DNA of 64,000 bases from Cycloclasticus sp. (GTDB lineage: Bacteria; Pseudomonadota; Gammaproteobacteria; Methylococcales; Cycloclasticaceae): contig NVUJ01000005.1 in NCBI GenBank assembly GCA_002733135.1, positions 1 through 64,000 of the forward strand, in the 5' to 3' direction. How positions within the stretch are numbered: position 1 is the stretch's first letter; every line of letters begins with the position of its first letter. The position numbers and the translations under genes were made by a program. Below, one piece after another: positions 20,111-30,099 of this stretch. The notes under the pieces were generated by a model. That model saw only the letters and a list, made by a program, of their open reading frames with translations, did no database searches and was not told the origin of the DNA.

Positions 20111-21520
20111 ATGTCAGCACAAGACGTATTAGATTTAATCAAAGAAAAAGAGGTCACATTTGTTGATTTCCGCTTCGTCGATACCATTGGTAAAGAGCAG
20201 CACGTAACGGTTCCATCACACACCATTGATGAAAGCGTGTTTGAAGACGGCAAAATGTTTGATGGCTCATCTATTGCTGGTTGGAAAGGTATTAACGAAT
20301 CTGACATGATTTTAATGCCAGACCCAGCAACAGCAGTTTTAGACCCATTTTTTGATGACGTAACACTTATCTTGCGTTGTGATGTTGTTGAACCAACTGA
20401 TATGTCTGGCTACGAAAGAGACCCGCGTTCAATTGCTAAAAGAGCAGAAGAGTATCTACAATCAACCGGTATTGGTGATACGGCTTACTTTGGTCCTGAA
20501 AATGAATTCTTCGTCTTTGACGATATTCGTTGGGGTACTGATATGTCAGGTACGTTCTACGAAATAGATTCTGAAGAAGCGGGTTGGAATTCAGAAAAAT
20601 CATACGAAAGCGGCAACATGGGTCACCGTCCTGGCGTAAAAGGTGGTTACTTCCCAGTACCTCCTGTTGATTCACTTCACGACATGCGAGCAGCGATGTG
20701 CCTAACACTGGAAGAAATGGGCCAAGAAACAGAAGTGCATCACCACGAAGTGGCGACCGCTGGCCAATGTGAAATCGGTACTGTTTTCAACACGCTTGTT
20801 AAAAAAGCGGATGAAGTATTAGAACTTAAGTATGTAGTACAAAATGTTGCTCATGCTTACGGTAAAACAGCCACGTTTATGCCTAAGCCAATCGTTGGCG
20901 ACAACGGTAATGGTATGCACGTTCACCAATCTATCTTTAAAGACGGCAAAGCATTATTTGCGGGTGATTTATACGGTGGTTTATCTCAAACTGCGCTGCA
21001 TTACATTGGTGGTATCGTTAAGCACGCTAAAGCAATCAACGCGTTCGCTAACGCATCAACAAACAGTTACAAACGTTTAGTACCTGGTTTTGAAGCACCT
21101 GTTATGTTGGCGTATTCAGCACGTAACCGTTCGGCATCTATTCGCATACCTTTTGTTGCAAACCCTAAAGGCCGTCGTATCGAAGTGCGTTTTGCTGATT
21201 CAACTGCGAATCCATATTTATGTTTCGCTGCGATGTTAATGGCAGGCCTTGATGGCATCAAAAACAAAATTGATCCAGGCGAAGCCATGGACAAAGATTT
21301 GTATGACTTACCAGCAGAAGAAGAAGCAAAAATTCCTCAAGTGGCGAAATCATTTGACGAAGCATTAGACGCGTTGAACGAAGACCGTGCGTTCTTAACA
21401 GAAGGTGGCGTATTTACAGATGACATGATTGACGCTTATATCGACCTTAAAATGGAAGAAGTGACTCGTTTACGTATGAGCACTCACCCCGTTGAGTTTG
21501 ATATGTACTACAGTTTGTAA
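20111..21520 (+). CDS. glnA: Type I glutamate--ammonia ligase
   Basis: [42 protein letters not shown]; start ATG 20111 preceded by AGGAG. Confidence 0.99.
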   Translation: MSAQDVLDLIKEKEVTFVDFRFVDTIGKEQHVTVPSHTIDESVFEDGKMFDGSSIAGWKGINESDMILMPDPATAVLDPFFDDVTLILRCDVVEPTDMSGYERDPRSIAKRAEEYLQSTGIGDTAYFGPENEFFVFDDIRWGTDMSGTFYEIDSEEAGWNSEKSYESGNMGHRPGVKGGYFPVPPVDSLHDMRAAMCLTLEEMGQETEVHHHEVATAGQCEIGTVFNTLVKKADEVLELKYVVQNVAHAYGKTATFMPKPIVGDNGNGMHVHQSIFKDGKALFAGDLYGGLSQTALHYIGGIVKHAKAINAFANASTNSYKRLVPGFEAPVMLAYSARNRSASIRIPFVANPKGRRIEVRFADSTANPYLCFAAMLMAGLDGIKNKIDPGEAMDKDLYDLPAEEEAKIPQVAKSFDEALDALNEDRAFLTEGGVFTDDMIDAYIDLKMEEVTRLRMSTHPVEFDMYYSL

Positions 21521-21540
21521 GCACCAAAAAAACTGAGAAA

Positions 21541-21566
21541 AGCCCCGCATTTGCGGGGTTTTTTTG
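21541..21566 (+). terminator. Rho-independent terminator after glnA
   Basis: AGCCCCGCATTTGCGGGGTTTTTTT. Confidence 0.92.
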
Positions 21567-21624
21567 CATTAAAATTAAAAATTATGGTCTTATAGCTAGA
21601 GTAGCTAAAGGGAAAGGACGTTTT

Positions 21625-22119
21625 ATGAAACAGATTATGCTTGTATTGGTTATTTTTATAGTCGGCTTGGCACAAGCAGACGTGTATAAATATACGAATA
21701 AACAAGGTAAAACAGCTTACTCAGATGTACCCATGGAGGGCTCTATAAAGGTGATAGTGCCTCCAATAATGACATATAAGCCTCCTGTTTTGCCTAAAAA
21801 AAGTCCGGGAGTTAATAAAATCATTCCGGAAAAACTCAAACCTTATGAAGGTATTTATATAACTTCACCGAGTGAGGAGGGAACTATAATTAGCAATGAG
21901 GGAATTGTAAGTGTTGCGTATGCGGTGGAACCTTTTTTGAAAAAAGGGCATACAGTTGAGTGGATTCTTGATGGAATTAATTATCAGGGTAATATAATTG
22001 AGGGCGTGGATAGAGGTGAGCACACCATTCAAATACAAGTAGTAAACTTGACTGGTGAAGTACAAATTATCAGTTCAGAAACGGTTTTCTATATGCGTCA
22101 CCATACGAGCTTATTATAA
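21625..22119 (+). CDS. DUF4124 domain-containing secreted protein
   Basis: Signal peptide then ADVYKYTNKQGKTAYSDVPM. Confidence 0.85.
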   Translation: MKQIMLVLVIFIVGLAQADVYKYTNKQGKTAYSDVPMEGSIKVIVPPIMTYKPPVLPKKSPGVNKIIPEKLKPYEGIYITSPSEEGTIISNEGIVSVAYAVEPFLKKGHTVEWILDGINYQGNIIEGVDRGEHTIQIQVVNLTGEVQIISSETVFYMRHHTSLL

Positions 22120-22132
22120 AAAAGCAAAATAC

Positions 22133-22147
22133 GCACTGTTCTGGTGC
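22133..22147. promoter_or_regulatory. NtrC-binding-site-like palindrome upstream of ntrBC
   Basis: GCACTGTTCTGGTGC. Confidence 0.65.
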
Positions 22148-22237
22148 AATATTAGCCTAGAGAGTTTATAGTAACCCACTCGCTTATAAGAATTGGATGG
22201 CCAAGAGAGTTGGCGTAGTAATTGCTACATTACAGTA

Positions 22238-23290
22238 ATGAATATAGATGCTTATAGACAGAATTCAATTATGGAGCAGCTTTCCATAGGCGTTTTAGTG
22301 TTTAACGAAAAAAATGAATTGCTCTACATGAATAACTCCTCACAAGAGCTGTTAGACATCAGTGAACGGAAGGCATTGGGCACGACATCAAAATGCTTGT
22401 TTAATCGGTTGAGCTTTGATATCGACAAGGGTTTGCAACACTGCCGCGACATAAATGCGAAGCTTATCGAGCACACGACTTCATTTGGCAGCCCAATGGG
22501 GTTAAAGAAAAGCCTCAGTATTTCCATGATACCTTTGCCAGATGATGGAGGTAAGGTGCTGGTAGAAATTTTAGATTTTCATAATTTCTTACAAATAAAT
22601 AACGATGAAAATCTAATATCTCAAAATAAATTGGCAATGGATATGTTACGTGGTTTGGCGCATGAAATTAAAAATCCGCTAGGTGGTATTAGAGGGGCGG
22701 CGCAATTATTATCCAAAGAGCTACAGGGGCAATTTACAGATTACACCCGCGTGATTATTGATGAGGTGGATAGGTTGAAAAAACTGCTGGACCAGATGTT
22801 AGGGTCATCAGCGGTTCCTAACCATCAAGATATCAATATCCACGTCATTTTAGAGCGTGTACGTCAGTTAGTTGAGGCAGAAGTTAGAGGAAGCATTATT
22901 ATCAAGCCGGACTATGACCCCAGTATTCCTGATATTAAGGGCGATAAAGATCAATTGATTCAGGCCTTATTGAATATCGTTAGAAACGCGACACAAGCGG
23001 TTAGTGAGGGCGGCGAGGTAGTATTAAGAACGAGGATACATCGAAACTTTACCATTGGAGAAACCATGCACCGCTTAGCCGTTAAGGTAGATGTGATTGA
23101 TAACGGCGTTGGTATTTCAAAAGAGATGCAACCCAAAGTGTTTTATCCAATGGTGACGGGTCGAACAGAAGGCACGGGGCTAGGATTATCAATTGCACAA
23201 ACAAACGTGCAACGCCATGGTGGCATAATAGAAGTGAGCAGTGAGCTGGGCTACACAGTATTCTCAACAATAATACCGTTAGAGACTTAA
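22238..23290 (+). CDS. glnL: Nitrogen regulation histidine kinase NtrB
   Basis: LRGLAHEIKNPLGGIRGAAQLL; PMVTGRTEGTGLGLSIAQ; adjacent ntrC. Confidence 0.96.
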   Translation: MNIDAYRQNSIMEQLSIGVLVFNEKNELLYMNNSSQELLDISERKALGTTSKCLFNRLSFDIDKGLQHCRDINAKLIEHTTSFGSPMGLKKSLSISMIPLPDDGGKVLVEILDFHNFLQINNDENLISQNKLAMDMLRGLAHEIKNPLGGIRGAAQLLSKELQGQFTDYTRVIIDEVDRLKKLLDQMLGSSAVPNHQDINIHVILERVRQLVEAEVRGSIIIKPDYDPSIPDIKGDKDQLIQALLNIVRNATQAVSEGGEVVLRTRIHRNFTIGETMHRLAVKVDVIDNGVGISKEMQPKVFYPMVTGRTEGTGLGLSIAQTNVQRHGGIIEVSSELGYTVFSTIIPLET

Positions 23291-23291
23291 T

Positions 23292-24701
23292 ATGAATAAC
23301 AACACTTCAGTATGGGTGATTGATGATGACCGCTCGATTAGATGGGTATTAGAAACAGCCTTAAAAAGAGAGGGTTACCAAGTCACCTGTTTTTCTAGTG
23401 CGGATGGCGTAATGAGTCTGCTGGAAAAGGAAATACCAGATGTATTATTGACAGATATCCGCATGCCAGGAAAAGGGGGGATTGAGTTGTTAGCGGATAT
23501 ACAAGAACAGTGCCCCACTTTACCGGTTATTGTTATGACGGCTCACTCAGATATGGATAGTGCCGTTTCTGCTTATGATGGCGGTGCATTTGAATACCTC
23601 CCTAAGCCGTTTGATATTGATGAAATGGTGATACAAGTGGAGCGCGCTTATACCCACAATAAACAAAAACGTAGCAGCGGCCAGACTAGTGCGCGGAACG
23701 ATGCAAGCCAGTCTGGAATTATTGGTACCGCTGCGTCAATGCAAGTAGTGTTTAGGTCAATAGGGCGTTTATCACGCTCTAATATTACGGTTATGGTTAA
23801 CGGCGAATCTGGCACGGGTAAAGAGTTGGTTGCTAAAGCGTTGCATCAACACAGTTTAAGGAAAGACAAGCCATTTATTGCATTGAATATGGCTGCTATT
23901 CCCAAAGATTTGTTGGAGTCAGAATTATTTGGCCATGAAAAAGGCGCGTTTACGGGCGCAACAAGTCGGCGCCAAGGGCGTTTTGAGCAGGCCAATGGAG
24001 GCACATTATTTTTAGATGAAATTGGTGATATGCCTGCCGATATGCAAACACGGTTATTGCGTGTCTTATCAGACGGAGAGTTCTTTTCAGTGGGTGGTCG
24101 TGAGCCCATTAAGGTGGACGTGCGTATCATTGCGGCAACCCACCAAGGGCTTGAGAGCTTGGTAGAGCAAAAGCGATTTAGGGAAGATTTATTTCACCGT
24201 CTCAACGTTGTTCGAATCGAAATACCACCCATTAGGGAGCGGCGTGAAGATATTCCTTTGTTGTTAAATCACTTTTTAGCGACAGTGGCGAAAGAATTAC
24301 ACGATGACATTAAAATACTCGACGAAGAGTCAATGCGCTATTTGTCCGGTTTGCCATGGCCGGGTAACGTTAGGCAAATTGAAAATACTTGTCATTTGTT
24401 AATGGCTATGTGCCCGAGCAATACCATTCGTTTAGAGGACTTGCCTGAAGAGTTAAGAGCAAGCAAACAGGCGCAAGCGTCTGTTGTGAGTGGTGATTGG
24501 CTAGATGCGGCAAAGGCCGACATTATCGACAGACTGTCTAAGGGAGAGCCAAATATTGCTAAACGCGTTGTCTCGTCAGTAGAAAAAGTATTGATTTTAC
24601 AGGCCTTAGAGAAAACTAAGGGTCGCAGACAAGATGCCGCAAAATTATTGGGGTTGGGACGTAATACCTTAACCCGAAAAATCAAAGACTTTGGTGCTTA
24701 G
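23292..24701 (+). CDS. glnG: Nitrogen regulation response regulator NtrC
   Basis: Receiver domain, GESGTGKELVAKALH, GAFTGA, Fis-type C-terminal HTH. Confidence 0.98.
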   Translation: MNNNTSVWVIDDDRSIRWVLETALKREGYQVTCFSSADGVMSLLEKEIPDVLLTDIRMPGKGGIELLADIQEQCPTLPVIVMTAHSDMDSAVSAYDGGAFEYLPKPFDIDEMVIQVERAYTHNKQKRSSGQTSARNDASQSGIIGTAASMQVVFRSIGRLSRSNITVMVNGESGTGKELVAKALHQHSLRKDKPFIALNMAAIPKDLLESELFGHEKGAFTGATSRRQGRFEQANGGTLFLDEIGDMPADMQTRLLRVLSDGEFFSVGGREPIKVDVRIIAATHQGLESLVEQKRFREDLFHRLNVVRIEIPPIRERREDIPLLLNHFLATVAKELHDDIKILDEESMRYLSGLPWPGNVRQIENTCHLLMAMCPSNTIRLEDLPEELRASKQAQASVVSGDWLDAAKADIIDRLSKGEPNIAKRVVSSVEKVLILQALEKTKGRRQDAAKLLGLGRNTLTRKIKDFGA

Positions 24702-24705
24702 TAGA

Positions 24706-25635
24706 TTAAACACTCAGGCTTCCAATCAACTCAGATAAATGATTCAGCTGGTGCTTGTCTAAATAATCAGCAATGCCACCATTAATTTTTTTGCTTAATA
24801 ATGGGTTATAAAATAAGCCTGTGCCCAAGCCAATAGCACTAGCCCCCGCGATAATGAACTCAAGCGCATCGTTTACAGTCGTAATGCCGCCCTGGCCGAT
24901 AATGGGGATATTGTGAGCTTTACATACTTGGTAGACCTGATGCACTTTTAATAAGGCAATTGGCTTAATGGCTGGGCCAGATAGGCCACCCTGTACATTG
25001 CCGATAACAGGGGTGCGAGTTTTTGTATCAATCGCCATGCCCATCAATGTATTGATAACAGAAAACGCATCGCTACCGGCTTCAAGACAACGTTTTGCGT
25101 TACCAGCGATATCTGTCTGATTAGGTGATAGTTTGGTAATAATAGGTTTTTTAGTGACCGAACGGCAGGCCTCAACAACGCGTGCCGACATGTCTGGGTC
25201 ATTGCCAAATGTAACGCCACCTTCTTTTACGTTAGGGCAAGAAATATTAATTTCAATAGCGTCGATAGGCGATTGGTCGAATAAGCGAGTTACCTCAGTG
25301 TATTCTTCAATAGTGGATCCAGATACATTGGCGATAAAGCGAGTTTCCTCAAAATCTAAAGCAGGAAGAATATCGTTAACAACCTTATGCGCCCCTGGGT
25401 TTTGTAGGCCAATAGAATTTAACATTCCAGAGGGCGTTTCATACACCCGGTGTGTTGAATTACCTAGGCGAGCTTCTAACGTGGTGCCCTTTAAGCAAAC
25501 AGCGCCAATATCTTGGTGTGAAAACCCTTCTACTCGGGTGTATTCTTGGCCAAACCCTACGCAGCCAGATAGTAAAACAACCGGCGTTTGAAAACGCATT
25601 CCGCAAAAATAAGACGCTAATTTAGGATGAAGCAT
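24706..25635 (-). CDS. pyrD: Dihydroorotate dehydrogenase, class 1B-like
   Basis: 309 aa; GMLNSIGLQNPG, INISCPNVKEGG (active-site Cys), GGLSGPAIKPIAL. Confidence 0.88.
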   Translation of the reverse strand: MLHPKLASYFCGMRFQTPVVLLSGCVGFGQEYTRVEGFSHQDIGAVCLKGTTLEARLGNSTHRVYETPSGMLNSIGLQNPGAHKVVNDILPALDFEETRFIANVSGSTIEEYTEVTRLFDQSPIDAIEINISCPNVKEGGVTFGNDPDMSARVVEACRSVTKKPIITKLSPNQTDIAGNAKRCLEAGSDAFSVINTLMGMAIDTKTRTPVIGNVQGGLSGPAIKPIALLKVHQVYQVCKAHNIPIIGQGGITTVNDALEFIIAGASAIGLGTGLFYNPLLSKKINGGIADYLDKHQLNHLSELIGSLSV

Positions 25636-25696
25636 TTGAGTATTGTTAGTGAGATAATAGGCAGATTATACCAGTTAACCTAAACCCTACATCATT

Positions 25697-26155
25697 ATGA
25701 TACACATCGTTTTATTTGAACCAGAAATACCACCGAACACGGGCAATGTCATGCGGCTTTGTGCAAACACAGGGGCTCGTTTGAGTTTAATACACCCACT
25801 TGGATTTGAAATAAATGATAAAAAATTGCGCCGCGCGGGCATGGACTATCGTGATATGGCGAATGTGAAAGAGTATCAAAGTTTCGAGGAATTTTTAACC
25901 ATTGAAAAGCCCAATAATGTGTTTGCGTTTTCCAGATTCGCGAGCAACAATTATGCGCAGGTTAATTATAAATCTGGAGATGCGTTGGTGTTTGGACCGG
26001 AAACACGAGGATTACCAAAAATATTGCTTGAGTCATTGCCTGAAAAGAATCGACTTCTAATTCCAATGAAAGAAGGCAATAGAAGTTTAAATTTATCTAA
26101 TTCGGTTGCGGTTGCGGTGTATGAGGCTTGGCGACAAAATGACTTTCAGTGGTAA
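25697..26155 (+). CDS. trmL: tRNA (cytidine(34)-2'-O)-methyltransferase
   Basis: LFEPEIPPNTGNVMRLCANTGARLSLIHPLGF; NLSNSVAVAVYEAWRQ. Confidence 0.96.
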   Translation: MIHIVLFEPEIPPNTGNVMRLCANTGARLSLIHPLGFEINDKKLRRAGMDYRDMANVKEYQSFEEFLTIEKPNNVFAFSRFASNNYAQVNYKSGDALVFGPETRGLPKILLESLPEKNRLLIPMKEGNRSLNLSNSVAVAVYEAWRQNDFQW

Positions 26156-26165
26156 TGGGTGGTCG

Positions 26166-27176
26166 TTAGTTTATTTCCGGGTCAACGCGTTGGGCGCGGG
26201 TCAGTAGATATCTAACGGCAACATCTGGCGCGATGCCCTCATATAAAATACGGTATGTTTGTGTGCAGATAGGCATGTCGAGAGACCATTTCTCACAGAT
26301 GGCATGCACTTCGCGAGCCGCGTGGATGCCTTCAACTTCTTGTCCAATATTAAGCCTTGCTTCGTTAATGGACTTCCCCTGACCCAATTGTAAGCCGAGG
26401 CGTCGATTGCGAGATTTATCGTCGGTGCAGGTTAAGACCAAATCACCCACGCCGGCCAAGCCAAGAAAAGAGCTTTCAGAACACTTGTACACATTACCCA
26501 GCTGTACCATTTCGGTTAACCCGAGTGTGATGAGGGCGGCACGTGCGTTAGCGCCATACCCCAAGCCGTCTGAAATACCTGCAGCAATCGCTAAGATATT
26601 CTTCATTGAGCCGCCAATTTCAGCGCTGGCTATATTGTTACTAGGAAAGGTTAAAAAGTTAGGTGCACGTAATGTATTTGCGACCTGCGTGGCAACGTTT
26701 ATATTAGGCGAGGCGACCACAACAGCGGTGGGCAAGTCTTGCGCTACTTCTAGCGCAAAGCTTGGGCCTGAGATTAAAGCCATTTTTGTGTCACCACCCA
26801 AGACGTCTCCGACGACCTCGTGCGCTAATAAACCACTGTCGGTTTCAAATCCTTTAGTAATCCACGTAACGATAGATTTAGGTTGAAGGTGCGGTTTACA
26901 TTTTAATAGGGTTTCCCGAAATGCGTGGCTGGGCACAGCAACCATTAAAAAGTCGTGTGCTGAGACGGTTTGCGCTAAATCGTCTGATACCGTAAGCGTG
27001 TCTGGAAAAACGGTGCCAGGTAGAAACTCTGCATTACACCCATCTACGCGAAGCTTTTCAATATGCGCAGGATCATGGCCCCATAGAGTAATGTGGTGGC
27101 CAGATCGGGCCATCATAACTGCCATGGCGGTGCCCCATGAGCCTGCGCCGAGTACCGCTATGTTTCTTGAGGACAT
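26166..27176 (-). CDS. gpsA: Glycerol-3-phosphate dehydrogenase [NAD(P)+]
   Basis: IAVLGAGSWGTAMAVMMARSGH; AGVGDLVLTCT. Confidence 0.98.
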   Translation of the reverse strand: MSSRNIAVLGAGSWGTAMAVMMARSGHHITLWGHDPAHIEKLRVDGCNAEFLPGTVFPDTLTVSDDLAQTVSAHDFLMVAVPSHAFRETLLKCKPHLQPKSIVTWITKGFETDSGLLAHEVVGDVLGGDTKMALISGPSFALEVAQDLPTAVVVASPNINVATQVANTLRAPNFLTFPSNNIASAEIGGSMKNILAIAAGISDGLGYGANARAALITLGLTEMVQLGNVYKCSESSFLGLAGVGDLVLTCTDDKSRNRRLGLQLGQGKSINEARLNIGQEVEGIHAAREVHAICEKWSLDMPICTQTYRILYEGIAPDVAVRYLLTRAQRVDPEIN

Positions 27177-27190
27177 ATATTACCGAACAG

Positions 27191-27652
27191 CTAGTTTGCC
27201 TTTGCTATGTCGTTTTGTTGAATGCTCTGAGCGTAAAGCGCATCAAAGTTGACGGGGTTTAATAGCATGGGAGGAAAACCACCTTTGGTGACGAGTTCTG
27301 AAACGACTTCACGTAAGTATGGAAAAAGTACGCTAGGGCAGTAACTGCCTAATAGCGGCCCCATTTCTGCATCAGGGAACCCTTTAATGCCAAAGATTCC
27401 CACTTGAGTTGCCTCGACTAGATAGGACGTTTTCTCGTTGTTGGAAACGGTCACGGTCACAGTAACATTTACTTCATAGAGGTCTTGAGGAGCCTTGCCA
27501 GCATTACTGGTTAAATTAATATCAACTTTTGGCTCCCACTTCTCGGTAAATACGATGGGGGAATTAGGCGATTCAAATGAAATATCTTTAACAAATAGTT
27601 TTTGTATAGCAAATTGCTTGTCGTCTGTGGCTTTCGTTTCTGTTGAGTCCAT
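27191..27652 (-). CDS. secB: Protein-export chaperone SecB
   Basis: FAIQKLFVKDISFESPNSP; GFPPMLLNPVNFDALY; adjacent gpsA. Confidence 0.98.
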   Translation of the reverse strand: MDSTETKATDDKQFAIQKLFVKDISFESPNSPIVFTEKWEPKVDINLTSNAGKAPQDLYEVNVTVTVTVSNNEKTSYLVEATQVGIFGIKGFPDAEMGPLLGSYCPSVLFPYLREVVSELVTKGGFPPMLLNPVNFDALYAQSIQQNDIAKAN

Positions 27653-27672
27653 GTTTTTCCTAGTGAATTAAG

Positions 27673-28098
27673 TTATTTTTTAACCAGCGGCATGTTGGCG
27701 TCTTGCCAAGCTTGAATGCCGCCGCTAAGTGCGTATACGTTGTTGAAGCCTTGCTTACTTAAGATTTTACATGCCTCGTCAGAACGCGTGCCTGATTTGC
27801 AATAAAAGAGTAAAGGTCGGCCTTCGTATTTATTTAATTTGTCAGCGCTGTCCTTTATATCGGGCAACGGAATGAGCACAGCATCAGAAATGTGCCCACT
27901 TTCAAAATCTGCTTGGTTACGGGTATCTATCACAACAGCGTCATCGCGATTAATTAAGGCGATGGCCTCAGGTGCAGACACAAGTTTATATTTCCTAGTA
28001 ACATCACTAAAAACCGTTTGTAACAGTAAAACAATAACAATTAGCAGGGCAACAAACAGCAAGCTGTGGTTGCCCATAAATTCAAAATAAATATCCAT
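27673..28098 (-). CDS. Membrane-anchored rhodanese-like protein (YibN-like)
   Basis: N-terminal TM; VIDTRNQADFESGHISDA; FYCKSGTRSDEA active-site loop. Confidence 0.92.
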   Translation of the reverse strand: MDIYFEFMGNHSLLFVALLIVIVLLLQTVFSDVTRKYKLVSAPEAIALINRDDAVVIDTRNQADFESGHISDAVLIPLPDIKDSADKLNKYEGRPLLFYCKSGTRSDEACKILSKQGFNNVYALSGGIQAWQDANMPLVKK

Positions 28099-28114
28099 CT
28101 AGATAAAGCCTTAA

Positions 28115-28423
28115 TTAACAGTAGGTGTGTTTTAGAAGTTGTACTAATTCGATAGAGGCTTTTTGCGACACGCTATAGAGTACTTGGGTTGCATTTTTTC
28201 GACAGCTTAAAACCCTTTTGTCGCGCATAATGGCAAGGTGTTGTGATACGTTGCTTTGGCTTGTGCCTACACTGTCGATTAATTGTTGGACAGTTTTTTC
28301 TTCGTGCCCCAGTTGGCAGATAATTTTTAGCCGAATAGGGTGAGAGAGAACCTTTAGTAAATTGGCAGCTTTCAGTATTTCAGTGTCACAAGTGATGAGT
28401 TCAATAGCAGCTAGTTTTGTCAT
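28115..28423 (-). CDS. ArsR/SmtB-family regulator (SqrR/BigR-like cysteine pair)
   Basis: LLKVLSHPIRLKIICQLGHEEKTVQQL...SQSNVSQHLAIMRDKRVL...LLKHTYC. Confidence 0.88.
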   Translation of the reverse strand: MTKLAAIELITCDTEILKAANLLKVLSHPIRLKIICQLGHEEKTVQQLIDSVGTSQSNVSQHLAIMRDKRVLSCRKNATQVLYSVSQKASIELVQLLKHTYC

Positions 28424-28528
28424 ATTTTATAGTCTAAGCGCGTTAGTTAAAGCAATAAAAGGGTAGATATCGTAAAATAACATTTATGTAATGGCGCATT
28501 ATAGCAAGCAAACAAGGGAGATAACATT

Positions 28529-30079
28529 TTGAAGCAACATTTACCTACGCGACCGGTCGTTTTAATGATTTTAGACGGTTTTGGTTATTCAGAATCTGAT
28601 GAGTTTAATGCAGTAAAGGCCGCGAAAACGCCAACTTGGGATAAATTATGGGCCACCTGTCCTAAGGCATTATTAGATTGCTCAGGTTCGGCGGTTGGTC
28701 TTCCAGATAGACAGATGGGTAATTCAGAAGTTGGGCACTTGCACCTAGGGGCGGGTCGATTATTAGCGCAAACGTTTACCCAATTAAATAGTGATGTCCA
28801 ATCCGGCGCATTCAAAAAAAACAAGGTTCTGTGTGATGTTGTCGATGAGGCTATTGAAAATGACAAGGCGTTGCACGTCATAGGCTTACTGTCGCCTGGC
28901 GGTGTGCATAGCCATGAGGAGCATATACAAGCGATGCTAGAAATGGCGGCTCAAAAGGGGGTGAAAAAACTGTATTTACACGCTATTTTAGATGGCCGTG
29001 ATACGCCGCCAAAGAGTGCGCAGGCGTCATTAGAAAAAATGGATCATTTGTTTGCGCGCCTCGGGGCTGGAAAAACGGCTTCAATAGTAGGTAGGTTTTA
29101 TGCCATGGATAGGGATAATCGTTGGGGCCGAGTTCGATTGGCCTATGATTTAATTGTTCAAGGAAAAGCAGAGCATAAGGCCGCGACGGCGGTTGAAGGG
29201 TTATTGGCATCGTATGATCGTGATGACGCCGATGAATTCGTTTTGCCAACGAGTATCTTTGCAGACGGCGATGCGGCGGTTCAAATAAACCAAGGCGATA
29301 GCGTTGTGTTTATGAATTTTAGGTCTGATCGAACACGCGAGTTAACTCGTGCATTTACTGAGGCTACATTCAATGAGTTCGAGCGAGATACTGTGCCCTC
29401 ATTAGGGCAATTCGTTTGTTTAACCGAGTATCACGAAGACTTTGTTTTGCCAGTCGCTTACCCGCCGCAAACGGTTAAAAACGGCTTCGGTGAAATATTG
29501 GCAAAACAGGGCTTGAAACAACTGCGTATCGCAGAAACTGAAAAATACGCCCACGTGACGTTTTTCTTTAATGGGGGCGTGGATCAGCCGAATGACGGGG
29601 AAGATCGGATGTTAATTCCATCGCCAAACGTTAAAACGTACGACTTACAACCGCAAATGAGTGCGCCAGAATTAACGGATAAATTGGTTGAAGCGATTGC
29701 CTCGGGCAAATACGATGCGATTATTACTAATTATGCAAATTGCGACATGGTGGGGCATACCGGAAATTTTCAAGCGGCCGTTGAGGCAGTTGAGACTATT
29801 GATGCGTGTATCGCGAGAATAGTTCAGGCCCTTAAACAAGTCGGTGGCGAAGTGTTTATTACTGCAGACCATGGCAATGCAGAGCAAATGACAGACCCGT
29901 CAACCGGACAAACGCATACGGCACATACGACTAACCCAGTACCGTTTGTTTATGTTGGCCGTTCGGCCGTGCTTGATAGCAGAGGCGGCCTAGAAGACGT
30001 AGCGCCAACTTTGTTAGCGGCGATGGGCTTAAGCCCATCAGCTGAAATGAGCGGCCATAATTTGTTGAATCTCAAGTAA
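28529..30079 (+). CDS. gpmI: 2,3-bisphosphoglycerate-independent phosphoglycerate mutase
   Basis: VVLMILDGFGYSE; GNSEVGHLHLGAGR; ITADHGNAEQM. Confidence 0.98.
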   Translation: MKQHLPTRPVVLMILDGFGYSESDEFNAVKAAKTPTWDKLWATCPKALLDCSGSAVGLPDRQMGNSEVGHLHLGAGRLLAQTFTQLNSDVQSGAFKKNKVLCDVVDEAIENDKALHVIGLLSPGGVHSHEEHIQAMLEMAAQKGVKKLYLHAILDGRDTPPKSAQASLEKMDHLFARLGAGKTASIVGRFYAMDRDNRWGRVRLAYDLIVQGKAEHKAATAVEGLLASYDRDDADEFVLPTSIFADGDAAVQINQGDSVVFMNFRSDRTRELTRAFTEATFNEFERDTVPSLGQFVCLTEYHEDFVLPVAYPPQTVKNGFGEILAKQGLKQLRIAETEKYAHVTFFFNGGVDQPNDGEDRMLIPSPNVKTYDLQPQMSAPELTDKLVEAIASGKYDAIITNYANCDMVGHTGNFQAAVEAVETIDACIARIVQALKQVGGEVFITADHGNAEQMTDPSTGQTHTAHTTNPVPFVYVGRSAVLDSRGGLEDVAPTLLAAMGLSPSAEMSGHNLLNLK

Positions 30080-30099
30080 ACAGATAGTTTTATATTTCC

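Noticed and set aside
20379-20708. Alternative-frame ORFs inside glnA
   Set aside because: Overlap a long, clearly coding ORF; composition typical of out-of-frame translation.
26407-26886. Plus-strand 159-aa ORF antisense to gpsA
   Set aside because: Mirror frame of gpsA; no start context and no recognisable domain.
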